Position numbers and translations under genes: made by a program | DNA from: M3007 sp046160625 | GTDB lineage: Bacteria; Bacteroidota; Bacteroidia; Chitinophagales; Saprospiraceae | Length of the DNA stretch: 64,000 bases | Reading direction: 5' to 3' | Assembly (NCBI GenBank): GCA_046160625.1 | Contig: JBJXGZ010000145.1 | Location: 1 to 64,000, forward strand | Shown: positions 22,959-30,243 of the stretch, one piece after another | Layout: every line of letters begins with the position of its first letter | Position numbering within the stretch: position 1 is the stretch's first letter | Notes under the pieces: generated by a model | The model's input: the letters and a program-made list of their open reading frames with translations, nothing else | What the model was told of the DNA's origin: nothing | Databases searched by the model: none

Positions 22959-25055
22959 ATGATCCCGCATGGTATTCCCTACCTCCGTTTTATCGCTCCT
23001 TTTGTTACAGGTCTAGCCCTGGGTGGCTGGCTTGATATTCCATTTCCCGGTTTGGATTTGGTGTTGATCGTCGGTGCAGCGCTTGGGGCATTACTTGCCA
23101 TCCAAAAAATTCCATATCGATATCGCTGGGCGTTTGGGGCGTATATCCATTTGCTGTTGTTTGGCTTTGGCTATTTCCATATTGTTAGCCACAATGAGCT
23201 TCATCAGCCAGCACATTTCACCTCCAAAATTCAAGACTGTCACTATTTTCTCGGCACGGTGTACGAAGCGCCTTCCAAGGGCGCGAAAATGAAAATCCTT
23301 GTCCATATAGAGGCAATGGGTATGTCGCCGGATTCGCTTGAAGCATGTGTAGGCAATGTCATATTGTTCCTTGAACCGAGCGTTTTTGCTGATAGTATTC
23401 AATACGGTGATCGCCTCGGATTTAAATCTACAATCCGCCCTACTGAACCACCCAAGAATCCACACGCTTTTGATTACAAGCATTACCTGCATTTTCAAAA
23501 CATTCACCATCAAGCATTTGTAAAGACCGATTCCCTGCTTCGGCTTTCACAAGGGAACGGCTGGTTGATTTGGCAAAAGGCCTACGAAAGTCGAAAAATC
23601 CTGCTCACACTCCTCCAAAAACACTTCCCGACAACTGATGAATATGCAGTGGCTTCGGCCTTGCTCGTGGGTTATACGGACGAGCTTTCCGATGATATGC
23701 GAACGGCGTATGCCGAAACAGGTTCGATGCACGCGCTGGCTGTATCAGGTACGCACATTGGAATGCTATATGTCGGGCTGATGTTCTTGATTGCCAGGCT
23801 TCAACTGCGCGGGCAAAGGGGGCGGCTTATAGAAACGGTACTGGTGCTGACAGCCATTTGGGCTTTCACTTTTCTTACTGGCGCAACGGCTTCGGTGTTG
23901 CGGGCCTCAGTAATGTTTAGTGTATATATGCTCGGGAAGGCCTTTTGGCGGGATGCTTCGGCCTGGAATATTTTGCCTGCTTCTGCCTTTATCTTGTTGA
24001 TTTACAATCCTTATTTACTGTTCAATGTTGGGTTTCAACTTTCTTATGCAGCGGTAGCGGGCATGGTGTTTTTTTATCCTCGGCTCTACAAGATGTTCCC
24101 GCCTATGTCGCGCTGGCTAGACGAGCCGCTGAAGGTTTTCATTATCGGGGTGGCTGCACAGCTGGGTACTGTGCCGCTTACACTTTATTATTTCAACCAG
24201 TTTCCCGCCTATTTTTGGTTGGCTGGATGGGTGGTAGTGTTCGTGGGTGCCGTGTTTTTATGGGGCGGTGCGATGCTTGTTGTGCTGGATTCGGTATCCC
24301 AAACGCTGGCCGATTGGCTGGGAGTAGCGCTGTACCAAATGCTCTTGTGTATGAATAAAATCATCTTGTTCATTCAAAGCATTCCCGGAGGTGTAATTCG
24401 CAACGTGTGGACCGCCGATTGGGTGGTGTTTGCCATGTACGCTTGTCTTGCCTTTTTGGGCGCGACCATTATGACAAAACGGGGAAAGTGGTTGGGTGCT
24501 TTTTTGGGCGTTATGGCTTTGATGGGTGCCTATCGTACATATATGGTTTTGAGTAAGCAAATCCAACAAACAACCGTGGTTTACCACGTGAATAAGGCCC
24601 GATTGGTTGATTTTTTTGATGGCGACCAAGTCGTGTCCTTGTCCGATACACTTTCCAGAAAACAGGAGTATTTTGCTTCACTAGCCAACCGAACTGCTTC
24701 TGGGATGCGCGATAAAGCAAGTATTCACTTTTCCAGGGATTCGGTTTTTTTAGATCATAACTTGTTGATAGACTTGCCTTTTGTTCAATTTTTTAATCAA
24801 AAAATGGTTCTGGTGGACGATGCGCGATGGCTCAGACTTGGCAATCCAAAACCTCTTGAAGTAGATGTTCTGATATTGTCAAAAAGCCCAAAGGTTTCGG
24901 TGGCCGAATGCATGTCGCGGTTCCCCTGCGCGCTGGTGGTGTTTGATGCCTCCAACACCTTTCGACAAGCCGAACGCTGGCGGAAAGAATGCGAGGAAGC
25001 GGGCTGGGCCTATCACGATGTACGGACGATGGGAGCCTGGGTGGGGAGAAAATAA
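22959..25055 (+). CDS. comEC: ComEC/Rec2 family DNA-uptake channel protein
   Basis: A 698-residue polytopic membrane protein for import of single-stranded DNA during natural transformation. The N-terminal DUF4131 region with an OB-like fold (about 20-190) is followed by the Competence domain. Its signatures are SALLVGYTDELSDDMRTAYAETGSMHALAVSGTHIGMLY and then LTGATASVLRASVMF, with about ten membrane segments up to residue 530. The C-terminal soluble part (about 545-698) is in the position of the usual metallo-beta-lactamase domain but shows no HxHxDH motif, so it is degenerate. A helix-hairpin-helix (ComEA-like) gene follows 65 bases downstream, consistent with a competence role. Confidence 0.9.
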   Translation: MIPHGIPYLRFIAPFVTGLALGGWLDIPFPGLDLVLIVGAALGALLAIQKIPYRYRWAFGAYIHLLLFGFGYFHIVSHNELHQPAHFTSKIQDCHYFLGTVYEAPSKGAKMKILVHIEAMGMSPDSLEACVGNVILFLEPSVFADSIQYGDRLGFKSTIRPTEPPKNPHAFDYKHYLHFQNIHHQAFVKTDSLLRLSQGNGWLIWQKAYESRKILLTLLQKHFPTTDEYAVASALLVGYTDELSDDMRTAYAETGSMHALAVSGTHIGMLYVGLMFLIARLQLRGQRGRLIETVLVLTAIWAFTFLTGATASVLRASVMFSVYMLGKAFWRDASAWNILPASAFILLIYNPYLLFNVGFQLSYAAVAGMVFFYPRLYKMFPPMSRWLDEPLKVFIIGVAAQLGTVPLTLYYFNQFPAYFWLAGWVVVFVGAVFLWGGAMLVVLDSVSQTLADWLGVALYQMLLCMNKIILFIQSIPGGVIRNVWTADWVVFAMYACLAFLGATIMTKRGKWLGAFLGVMALMGAYRTYMVLSKQIQQTTVVYHVNKARLVDFFDGDQVVSLSDTLSRKQEYFASLANRTASGMRDKASIHFSRDSVFLDHNLLIDLPFVQFFNQKMVLVDDARWLRLGNPKPLEVDVLILSKSPKVSVAECMSRFPCALVVFDASNTFRQAERWRKECEEAGWAYHDVRTMGAWVGRK

Positions 25056-25120
25056 ACTGCAAAATTTAAAACTACGCCTATTGGCGGACAAGCAGGAAAA
25101 CAGCAAAATTTAAATTTAAT
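25056..25120. repeat. Word repeat GCAAAATTTAAA, half-type
   Basis: The gap between comEC and the next gene carries two direct copies of GCAAAATTTAAA (from 25069 and 25103) with GCAGGAAAACA between. These are the words of the element family at 55212-55346 and 57858-58008, but here without a second arm. The first word begins about a dozen bases after the comEC stop codon. Confidence 0.6.
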
Positions 25121-26257
25121 ATGAAAACACGCTTCTTCAATTATCTGCGCTTCAACCGGGCGGAGCGGAACGGCACGCTGGCCCTCTTTATCCTCGCAAC
25201 GGTACTTTTTGCAATCCCGGAAATTTCGCGCCACTTCCACGCCGAAAAACGGACTGATTTTGAACCGTTTAAGCAAGAAATCCAGGCCTTCCGAAAAACG
25301 CTTGAAAACGACGAACATAACGCGGGGTCAGCAGCGGGCACATTGTTCAACTTCGACCCGAACACCGCCTCTTTTGATGATTTTGTTCGGCTCGGCCTTT
25401 CTGAAAAAGTGTCGAACATCATTTGCAACTACCGCGATAAGGGCGGCGATTTCCGCTCCCCCGACGATTTCCAAAAAATATGGAGTCTGAAAAAAGAGGA
25501 TTTCGTACGGCTTTTGCCCTACATACGCATTGGATCCACGCCGGAAAAATCCCGTGTAAAAGTCAACGAAAAGCCAGCTCCTGAACTTTTTGCCTTCGAT
25601 CCTAATACCGCTTCCGAAACTGATTTACAAGGACTTGGCTTGCCAGATCGAACCGTAAAAAGCATCTTGAACTACCGCGACAAAGGCGGGAAATTCCGAA
25701 AAAAAGAAGACCTGGAAAAAATCTACACGCTCGATGAAGAGGACTTTATCCGTATAGCACCCTATGCCACGTATTCAGAAACCTACGCCGATGCTTCTCC
25801 CCCAGTGGTATATGCTGGTGGATTTGCTGCGTCGAGCAAAAAAAACTCGGTTTCTGGTCCTGTTGACATCAATCGTGCAGGTATAGAGGCTTGGACCACA
25901 TTGCCGGGAATCGGTGAAACAAGGGCGCGACAATTGGTCAATTACCGCGAAAAACTCGGTGGTTATTTTTCGGTAGAACAGGTGGCTGAGATGCACGGTT
26001 TGCCTGATAGCGTTTTTCAACGGATTAGACCAAATTTGCATGTTGGTTCAACTGATATTCGAAAAATCAACCTCAACACCGTTTCTATAGCGGATTTGGA
26101 TGCACACCCCTATATTTCAAAACGACAGGCGGAACTTATCGTGGCATACCGAGAGCAACATGGGGCGTTTACATCGCCGGAGGATTTGAGCAAAATGCGG
26201 GCATTTTCGGATCGAGCCTGGTTGGAGAAGATCAGGCCGTATTTGGGGGTGGAGTGA
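25121..26257 (+). CDS. Membrane-anchored helix-hairpin-helix protein (ComEA-like)
   Basis: A 378-residue protein with an N-terminal membrane segment (about 20-36) and at least four helix-hairpin-helix modules. Examples are FDPNTASFDDFVRLGLSEKV, FDPNTASETDLQGLGLPDRT, VDINRAGIEAWTTLPGIGET and INLNTVSIADLDAHPYISKR, each followed by a YRDKGG or YREKLGG turn. Such modules bind DNA without sequence specificity. With ComEC upstream it may be the periplasmic DNA receptor of transformation. Similar multi-HhH proteins are common in Bacteroidota, so a DNA-repair role remains possible. Start ATG at 25121. Confidence 0.85.
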   Translation: MKTRFFNYLRFNRAERNGTLALFILATVLFAIPEISRHFHAEKRTDFEPFKQEIQAFRKTLENDEHNAGSAAGTLFNFDPNTASFDDFVRLGLSEKVSNIICNYRDKGGDFRSPDDFQKIWSLKKEDFVRLLPYIRIGSTPEKSRVKVNEKPAPELFAFDPNTASETDLQGLGLPDRTVKSILNYRDKGGKFRKKEDLEKIYTLDEEDFIRIAPYATYSETYADASPPVVYAGGFAASSKKNSVSGPVDINRAGIEAWTTLPGIGETRARQLVNYREKLGGYFSVEQVAEMHGLPDSVFQRIRPNLHVGSTDIRKINLNTVSIADLDAHPYISKRQAELIVAYREQHGAFTSPEDLSKMRAFSDRAWLEKIRPYLGVE

Positions 26258-26260
26258 AGG

Positions 26261-26359
26261 ACAAGGCTGTTTTTTTGACAGGATTTACAGGACAAACAGG
26301 ATTTAAGAGGGGTATAAATCCTGTTTGTCCTGTAAATCCTGTCAAAAAAACAACCTTGT
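26261..26359. repeat. 45-bp inverted repeat between convergent genes
   Basis: The arms 26261-26305 and 26315-26359 pair at 44 of 45 positions (the remaining one is G-U in RNA), with a 9-nt loop. The words are ACAGGATTTACAGG and ACAAACAGGATTTA. Each arm ends four bases from the stop codon of a convergent gene (26257 and 26363). The T7/A7 tracts within the arms make it usable as a terminator in both directions. Confidence 0.9.
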
Positions 26360-26362
26360 CTA

Positions 26363-27544
26363 CTATATCACTCGCCGTGCGGTCGCATCACCCCCCAATT
26401 TCCAGTCAGGCGAAACCCCTTGAATCAAGACGATCCCGGGCGTTTTTCCAACATCCAAACTGCCCAGCGTATCCTCAAAACCAAGGGCTTGTGCGCCATT
26501 GAGCGTAGCCCAGCGCAACAGCGTAGAGAATGGCACATAACTTTGATAGCGGGCGATGGTTTTCATCTCCTCCAGTATCGAGAGTTGCCAGTTGGAGGTG
26601 AGTGAATCCGTGCCGATGGTAACCCGGGCTTGAGTGTCGAGAAATGCGGAATAATCAGGCAGGCGGTTTTCGATGTAAAGATTGGCATTAGGGCAAGTGG
26701 CCCAAAATGTGTGCGGACTCCAGGTCTGGGCGGTTTCAATATCAGTACGAGAAGTGAGGGTGTTGTGGACAAAAATGCTTCGGTTGGCGGGGTTCATATT
26801 GGCCAGAGCGTAATAGATCGACGATTGGCCTGTGGCCTCAAATTTATCGAGTGATATGCCAAATTTGCCATAAAAATCAAGAAAGCCACCCTTTTTCTCT
26901 AAAAACAAGGCTTCTTCAGGCGGAGTTTCCTGATTGTGAATACTGACCGTAATGTCTGATTTTGGGTTGAACGCATTGATTTTTTCAAACAAAGTTTTAC
27001 TCACCGAATACGGCGCATGAGGAACCATCGAACGGGTGCTTCCCGGGGCAAGTTCAATCTGTTTGTACACAGCCTGTCCATCAACAAAAGTCTTTTCTGC
27101 TCCGGCATCTTGCAGAAAATCAAAGAGTTCTAGAAAAGTATAGTAGCGCATCCGGCCTTTGGCTTTGGTGGCAAAAGTGTCGGGCGCATTAGAGATGTCT
27201 CCAAGTGCAACGATACCCCCATCGAGCATTTCCTGTTCGGCCTTTTCAATGGCATCTGCAATGAGCTCCGCGCTTGCGTTGCGTTGTGTAACTACCCCTG
27301 TAATGAATGGAATAAGTCCAGTCCCAGTATCCACCTTGCCTTTCATGTGAGAGAGCTCGAGGTGGCAATGGGTGTTTACAAAACCGGGAACGAGTATCCC
27401 CTGGTGTATTTCGACGCTAACCGGGTCATGATTTTCAGAAGGCTCTATGGCGAGGATTTTGCCAGCATTATCCGTGATAACAACTGCATTTTCAAGGGAT
27501 TTGGAAGAAACGGGGCAAACCCAGTCGGCGGAGAATTTGTGCAT
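26363..27544 (-). CDS. Amidohydrolase family metal-dependent deaminase/hydrolase
   Basis: A 393-residue cytosolic enzyme of the amidohydrolase superfamily. Metal-site residues are visible: HCH in FVNTHCHLELSH, His in VSIHNQE, His in FVHNTL, and Asp in VTIGTDS. The C-terminal composite domain ends in LGSLDVGKTPGIVLI. The architecture fits the SsnA/guanine-deaminase/aminofutalosine-deaminase group. The HCHLELS form of the first motif is reminiscent of aminofutalosine deaminases, but no other menaquinone gene is present, so I keep the general name. It is divergent from the Rieske gene. Its leader contains the same 21-nt sequence as the leader of that gene. Confidence 0.8.
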   Translation of the reverse strand: MHKFSADWVCPVSSKSLENAVVITDNAGKILAIEPSENHDPVSVEIHQGILVPGFVNTHCHLELSHMKGKVDTGTGLIPFITGVVTQRNASAELIADAIEKAEQEMLDGGIVALGDISNAPDTFATKAKGRMRYYTFLELFDFLQDAGAEKTFVDGQAVYKQIELAPGSTRSMVPHAPYSVSKTLFEKINAFNPKSDITVSIHNQETPPEEALFLEKKGGFLDFYGKFGISLDKFEATGQSSIYYALANMNPANRSIFVHNTLTSRTDIETAQTWSPHTFWATCPNANLYIENRLPDYSAFLDTQARVTIGTDSLTSNWQLSILEEMKTIARYQSYVPFSTLLRWATLNGAQALGFEDTLGSLDVGKTPGIVLIQGVSPDWKLGGDATARRVI

Positions 27545-27550
27545 CTTTTA

Positions 27551-27723
27551 ATTGATTCGATTATTTGATTGATTCGATTGATTCGATTGACTCGATTGCG
27601 GAATTGGTGAAACTTCCCTGCTATTTTTGCCACGCAAATATCCAATCCAAAATCGAATCAATCGAATAATCGAGCCAATCATCCCAATCGAATCAATCGT
27701 TCCAATCAAATAATCGAATCAAT
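27551..27723. repeat. ATCGAATCA word repeats in both divergent leaders
   Basis: The divergent intergenic region is filled with direct copies of ATCGAATCA, oriented towards each start codon. A 21-nt block CAATCAAATAATCGAATCAA-T is identical at 27703-27723 (plus) and 27571-27551 (minus). Each copy lies within a few bases of its start codon. The same word occurs at 41637-41694 and 45116-45148. Confidence 0.75.
27622..27629 (+). promoter_or_regulatory. -7 box of the Rieske oxygenase gene
   Basis: TATTTTTG matches TAnnTTTG, with a TTG 23 nt upstream. Transcription would begin near 27636, giving a leader of about 94 nt that consists mainly of ATCGAATCA words. Confidence 0.5.
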
Positions 27724-27729
27724 CGAATA

Positions 27730-28812
27730 ATGTCTCGTTTTTCCATTGAACCCAACATCGCCCGTGCACGTACCATCGCCACCGAGGTATACACCAGCGC
27801 AACGATTTTTGAAGAAGCCAAAGAAAAAATCTTTGCGTCATCCTGGCAGTTTGCGGGCAGCACTGACCGTGTAGCCGAGCCTGGGAGCGTGTGGCCGTTC
27901 ATGTTGTTAGACAAGTATTTGAGTGAGCCTTTGCTACTCTCTCGCGACAAAACGGGAGTGGTACATTGCCTGTCGAATGTGTGTACCCACCGGGGCAATT
28001 TGCTGGCTTATGAGCCTTGCAAGTCGAGCCAACTGCGCTGCCGTTACCATGGACGGGTGTTTGGCCTCGATGGGAAGTTCCAGTTTATGCCCGAGTTTTC
28101 AGGGGTGGAAAATTTCCCAACGGTGGCGGATGACTTGAAGCAACTGCCACTTTTTCAATGGGGAAAATTGTTGTTCACTACCTTGAATCCATTATTCACA
28201 GCAGAAAAATTCCTGGGTGAAATGATGCAGCGAGTGGCTTGGCTGCCATTAGACCGGCTCGAATTTCGTCCCGATCTTTCCAAAGATTACATGGTGAACG
28301 CCAACTGGGCGCTCTACTGCGAAAACTATCTGGAAGGCTTTCACATCCCGTTTGTGCACAATAGCCTGAGTGCTGTGCTGGATTGGAACAATTACTCGAC
28401 GGAGTTATTCCAATACGCCAATCTTCAACTCGGCATTGCAAAAAAAGGAGATGTCTGCTTTGATCTTCCAGCCGATTCTCCTGATGTTGGCAAGGACGTA
28501 GCGGCTTATTACTTTTGGGTATTTCCCAACATGATGTTCAACTTTTACCCTTGGGGACTTTCGCTCAATATCGTTGAACCTCAAACGGTTAGCACCTGCA
28601 AGGTTCGGTTTAAGGTCTATGTTTTTGACGAATCAAAACTCAATACAGGCGCTGGATCCGGCCTCGAACAAGTGGAGCATGAAGATGAGGTGGTGGTGGA
28701 AAATGTGCAGCGAGGCATTCGTTCGCGTTTTTATGAACATGGGCGGTACTCGCCCAATCAGGAGCAAGGGACGCACCATTTTCATGGGTTGCTCGCAGAA
28801 TTTTTGGGCTGA
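27730..28812 (+). CDS. Rieske non-haem iron oxygenase, alpha-subunit type
   Basis: A 360-residue aromatic-ring-hydroxylating-dioxygenase-like protein. The Rieske [2Fe-2S] ligands are in VCTHRGN and LRCRYHGR (CxH and CxxH, about residues 84-110). The C-terminal catalytic domain has the mononuclear iron motif NWALYCENYLEGFHIPFVH. No reductase or beta subunit is adjacent. The substrate may be an aromatic acid, a quaternary amine or a lipid headgroup; the sequence does not decide. It precedes the sulfur gene run by 170 bases, but that run has its own promoter. Confidence 0.87.
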   Translation: MSRFSIEPNIARARTIATEVYTSATIFEEAKEKIFASSWQFAGSTDRVAEPGSVWPFMLLDKYLSEPLLLSRDKTGVVHCLSNVCTHRGNLLAYEPCKSSQLRCRYHGRVFGLDGKFQFMPEFSGVENFPTVADDLKQLPLFQWGKLLFTTLNPLFTAEKFLGEMMQRVAWLPLDRLEFRPDLSKDYMVNANWALYCENYLEGFHIPFVHNSLSAVLDWNNYSTELFQYANLQLGIAKKGDVCFDLPADSPDVGKDVAAYYFWVFPNMMFNFYPWGLSLNIVEPQTVSTCKVRFKVYVFDESKLNTGAGSGLEQVEHEDEVVVENVQRGIRSRFYEHGRYSPNQEQGTHHFHGLLAEFLG

Positions 28813-28853
28813 ACAAGTTGTTTTATTAGCCTAAACCCTTCCCTTCTATAATC

Positions 28854-28869
28854 CGTGATATTTATCACG
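28854..28869 (+). promoter_or_regulatory. Crp/Fnr-type operator upstream of the sulfur operon
   Basis: CGTGATATTTATCACG is a perfect palindrome with the GTGAT-N4-ATCAC pattern of Crp/Fnr family sites. Its centre lies about 73 bases before the predicted start of transcription (near 28935), a class I activator position. The last gene of the operon (34579) encodes a Crp/Fnr regulator with a matching recognition helix (SSREVISRLMKKL). Confidence 0.6.
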
Positions 28870-28894
28870 TTGCACCAAGTACGGATTCCTGACT

Positions 28895-28928
28895 TTTGTC
28901 CCATAAATAGGTTTCAAAAATACATTTG
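28895..28928 (+). promoter_or_regulatory. Promoter of the TsdA-SoxB operon
   Basis: TTTG (28895-28898), a 22-nt spacer and TACATTTG (28921-28928) match the Bacteroidota consensus. The predicted leader before ATG 28983 is about 48 nt. Confidence 0.65.
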
Positions 28929-28982
28929 GTTCCTCCAGATGCCTGTGCTACAGGAATTCTAAGTGTAAAATGCCCTTGATGT

Positions 28983-30134
28983 ATGGGTTACAATGTCTAT
29001 TTTCCTGTTCTGTGGCTTGTGATTGCTGGTTTGGTGGTCGGCATTTTTGCCGTTATTGCCGCGGTATCGTTCTACCAAACGAGCATTGGGAACGACCCCG
29101 TTCTCCGCGCTCAATTACGTCGACATTCCCTTGTTTTGCTGCAAATGCGTGGACTATTGTGGGTGCTTATTTTGGCCATGACTGGCACCGGACTGGCAGC
29201 CTGGTTCTGGGAGATTAAGGCACAAAATAATGCCTTGGCGGAGGCGCGTGCCAGTTTGATGCCAACGTATGACCGGGGTAAAATTTGGGAGACTCCAGAC
29301 CCGTTTCTTGCTCAAACAGACCATGATGCGGCACTCATTGCTTACGGTCGCGACCTTATCGCCCGTACTCAGGACTATTTTGGCGAAAACGGCCTGGTGC
29401 GTCCTGCCAGCATCAACGCCATGAATTGCCAAAACTGCCATCTGGAGGCTGGCAGCAAACCCTTTGGCAACAACTATTTTGCCGTAGAAAGCACATACCC
29501 GCAAATGCGCGCCCGCTCCGGTGCGCTGGAAACCATCCCCAAGCGGGTGAATGACTGTTTCCAGCGCAGCCTCAACGGCCAAGCCCTCGACAGCACCAGC
29601 CGCGAAATGAAGGCCATTATAGCCTATATTCGCTGGTTAGGCACGGGCGTTCCAAAAGGAGAAAAACCGAAAGGTTCAGGCCTGGTGGAAGTGCCTTTTC
29701 TTGACCGTGCAGCCGATCCATTGAAAGGCCAGCAGATTTACCATGCAAAATGCGCTTCTTGTCACGGAGCTGATGGCCAGGGACTGCCTATGCCTGACAG
29801 TCCCCGGGATTACCCGCCATTGTGGGGCAACAATAGTTACAATGAAGCGGCGGGGCTGTTTCGGATGTCGCGTTTTGCCGGGTATGTCAAAGCGAACATG
29901 CCCCTCGGCGCTAATCACCAAAATCCGCAATTGACAGATGAAGAAGCTTGGGATATAGCGGCTTTTGTCAATTCACAGCCACGCCCTAAACACCCGTTTC
30001 TTAACACCGATTGGCCAAAAATTGAGAAAAAACCCTACGACCATCCCTTTGGTCCGTATGCGGATACTTTTTCAGAGGCGCAACACAAGTTTGGGCCTTT
30101 TGGGCCAATTGTGGCGTTTTATAAAAAAAAATAA
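28983..30134 (+). CDS. Dihaem cytochrome c, thiosulfate dehydrogenase (TsdA)-like
   Basis: A 383-residue membrane-anchored cytochrome (membrane segments about 8-30 and 55-75). Two haem sites are present: CQNCH at about 155-159 and CASCH at about 257-261. The first domain carries the TsdA/SoxA signature PFGNNYF..YPQMRARSG...VNDCFQRSLNG, where the Cys of DCFQRS is the likely axial ligand known from TsdA. Family enzymes join two thiosulfates to tetrathionate or run the reverse reaction. The SoxB-like gene just downstream supports a sulfur role. The operon is probably controlled by the palindrome at 28854-28869. The extra N-terminal membrane segments differ from the soluble TsdA of proteobacteria. 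Confidence 0.85.
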   Translation: MGYNVYFPVLWLVIAGLVVGIFAVIAAVSFYQTSIGNDPVLRAQLRRHSLVLLQMRGLLWVLILAMTGTGLAAWFWEIKAQNNALAEARASLMPTYDRGKIWETPDPFLAQTDHDAALIAYGRDLIARTQDYFGENGLVRPASINAMNCQNCHLEAGSKPFGNNYFAVESTYPQMRARSGALETIPKRVNDCFQRSLNGQALDSTSREMKAIIAYIRWLGTGVPKGEKPKGSGLVEVPFLDRAADPLKGQQIYHAKCASCHGADGQGLPMPDSPRDYPPLWGNNSYNEAAGLFRMSRFAGYVKANMPLGANHQNPQLTDEEAWDIAAFVNSQPRPKHPFLNTDWPKIEKKPYDHPFGPYADTFSEAQHKFGPFGPIVAFYKKK

Positions 30135-30203
30135 ACACATAGTCACAGTAGGACACATAGCCTTGATTTTCAAAACTATGTGTTCCACTGTGGCTATGTG
30201 TTT
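30133..30203. repeat. Word-type hairpin inside the sulfur operon
   Basis: The arms 30133-30160 and 30176-30203 (AAACACATAG..CAC words) pair at 25 of 28 positions with a 15-nt loop. The left arm overlaps the stop codon of the TsdA-like gene and is followed by the SoxB-like gene. It could reduce read-through or protect the upstream message. Confidence 0.7.
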
Positions 30204-30243
30204 AGTATCCCCTCTTACTCAAGCGTTTAAATTCAACTAAAAT

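Noticed and set aside
27551..27728. CRISPR-like array of ATCGAATCA repeats
   Set aside because: Repeats are about 9 nt and irregular, spacers are not of constant length, and no cas gene is present.
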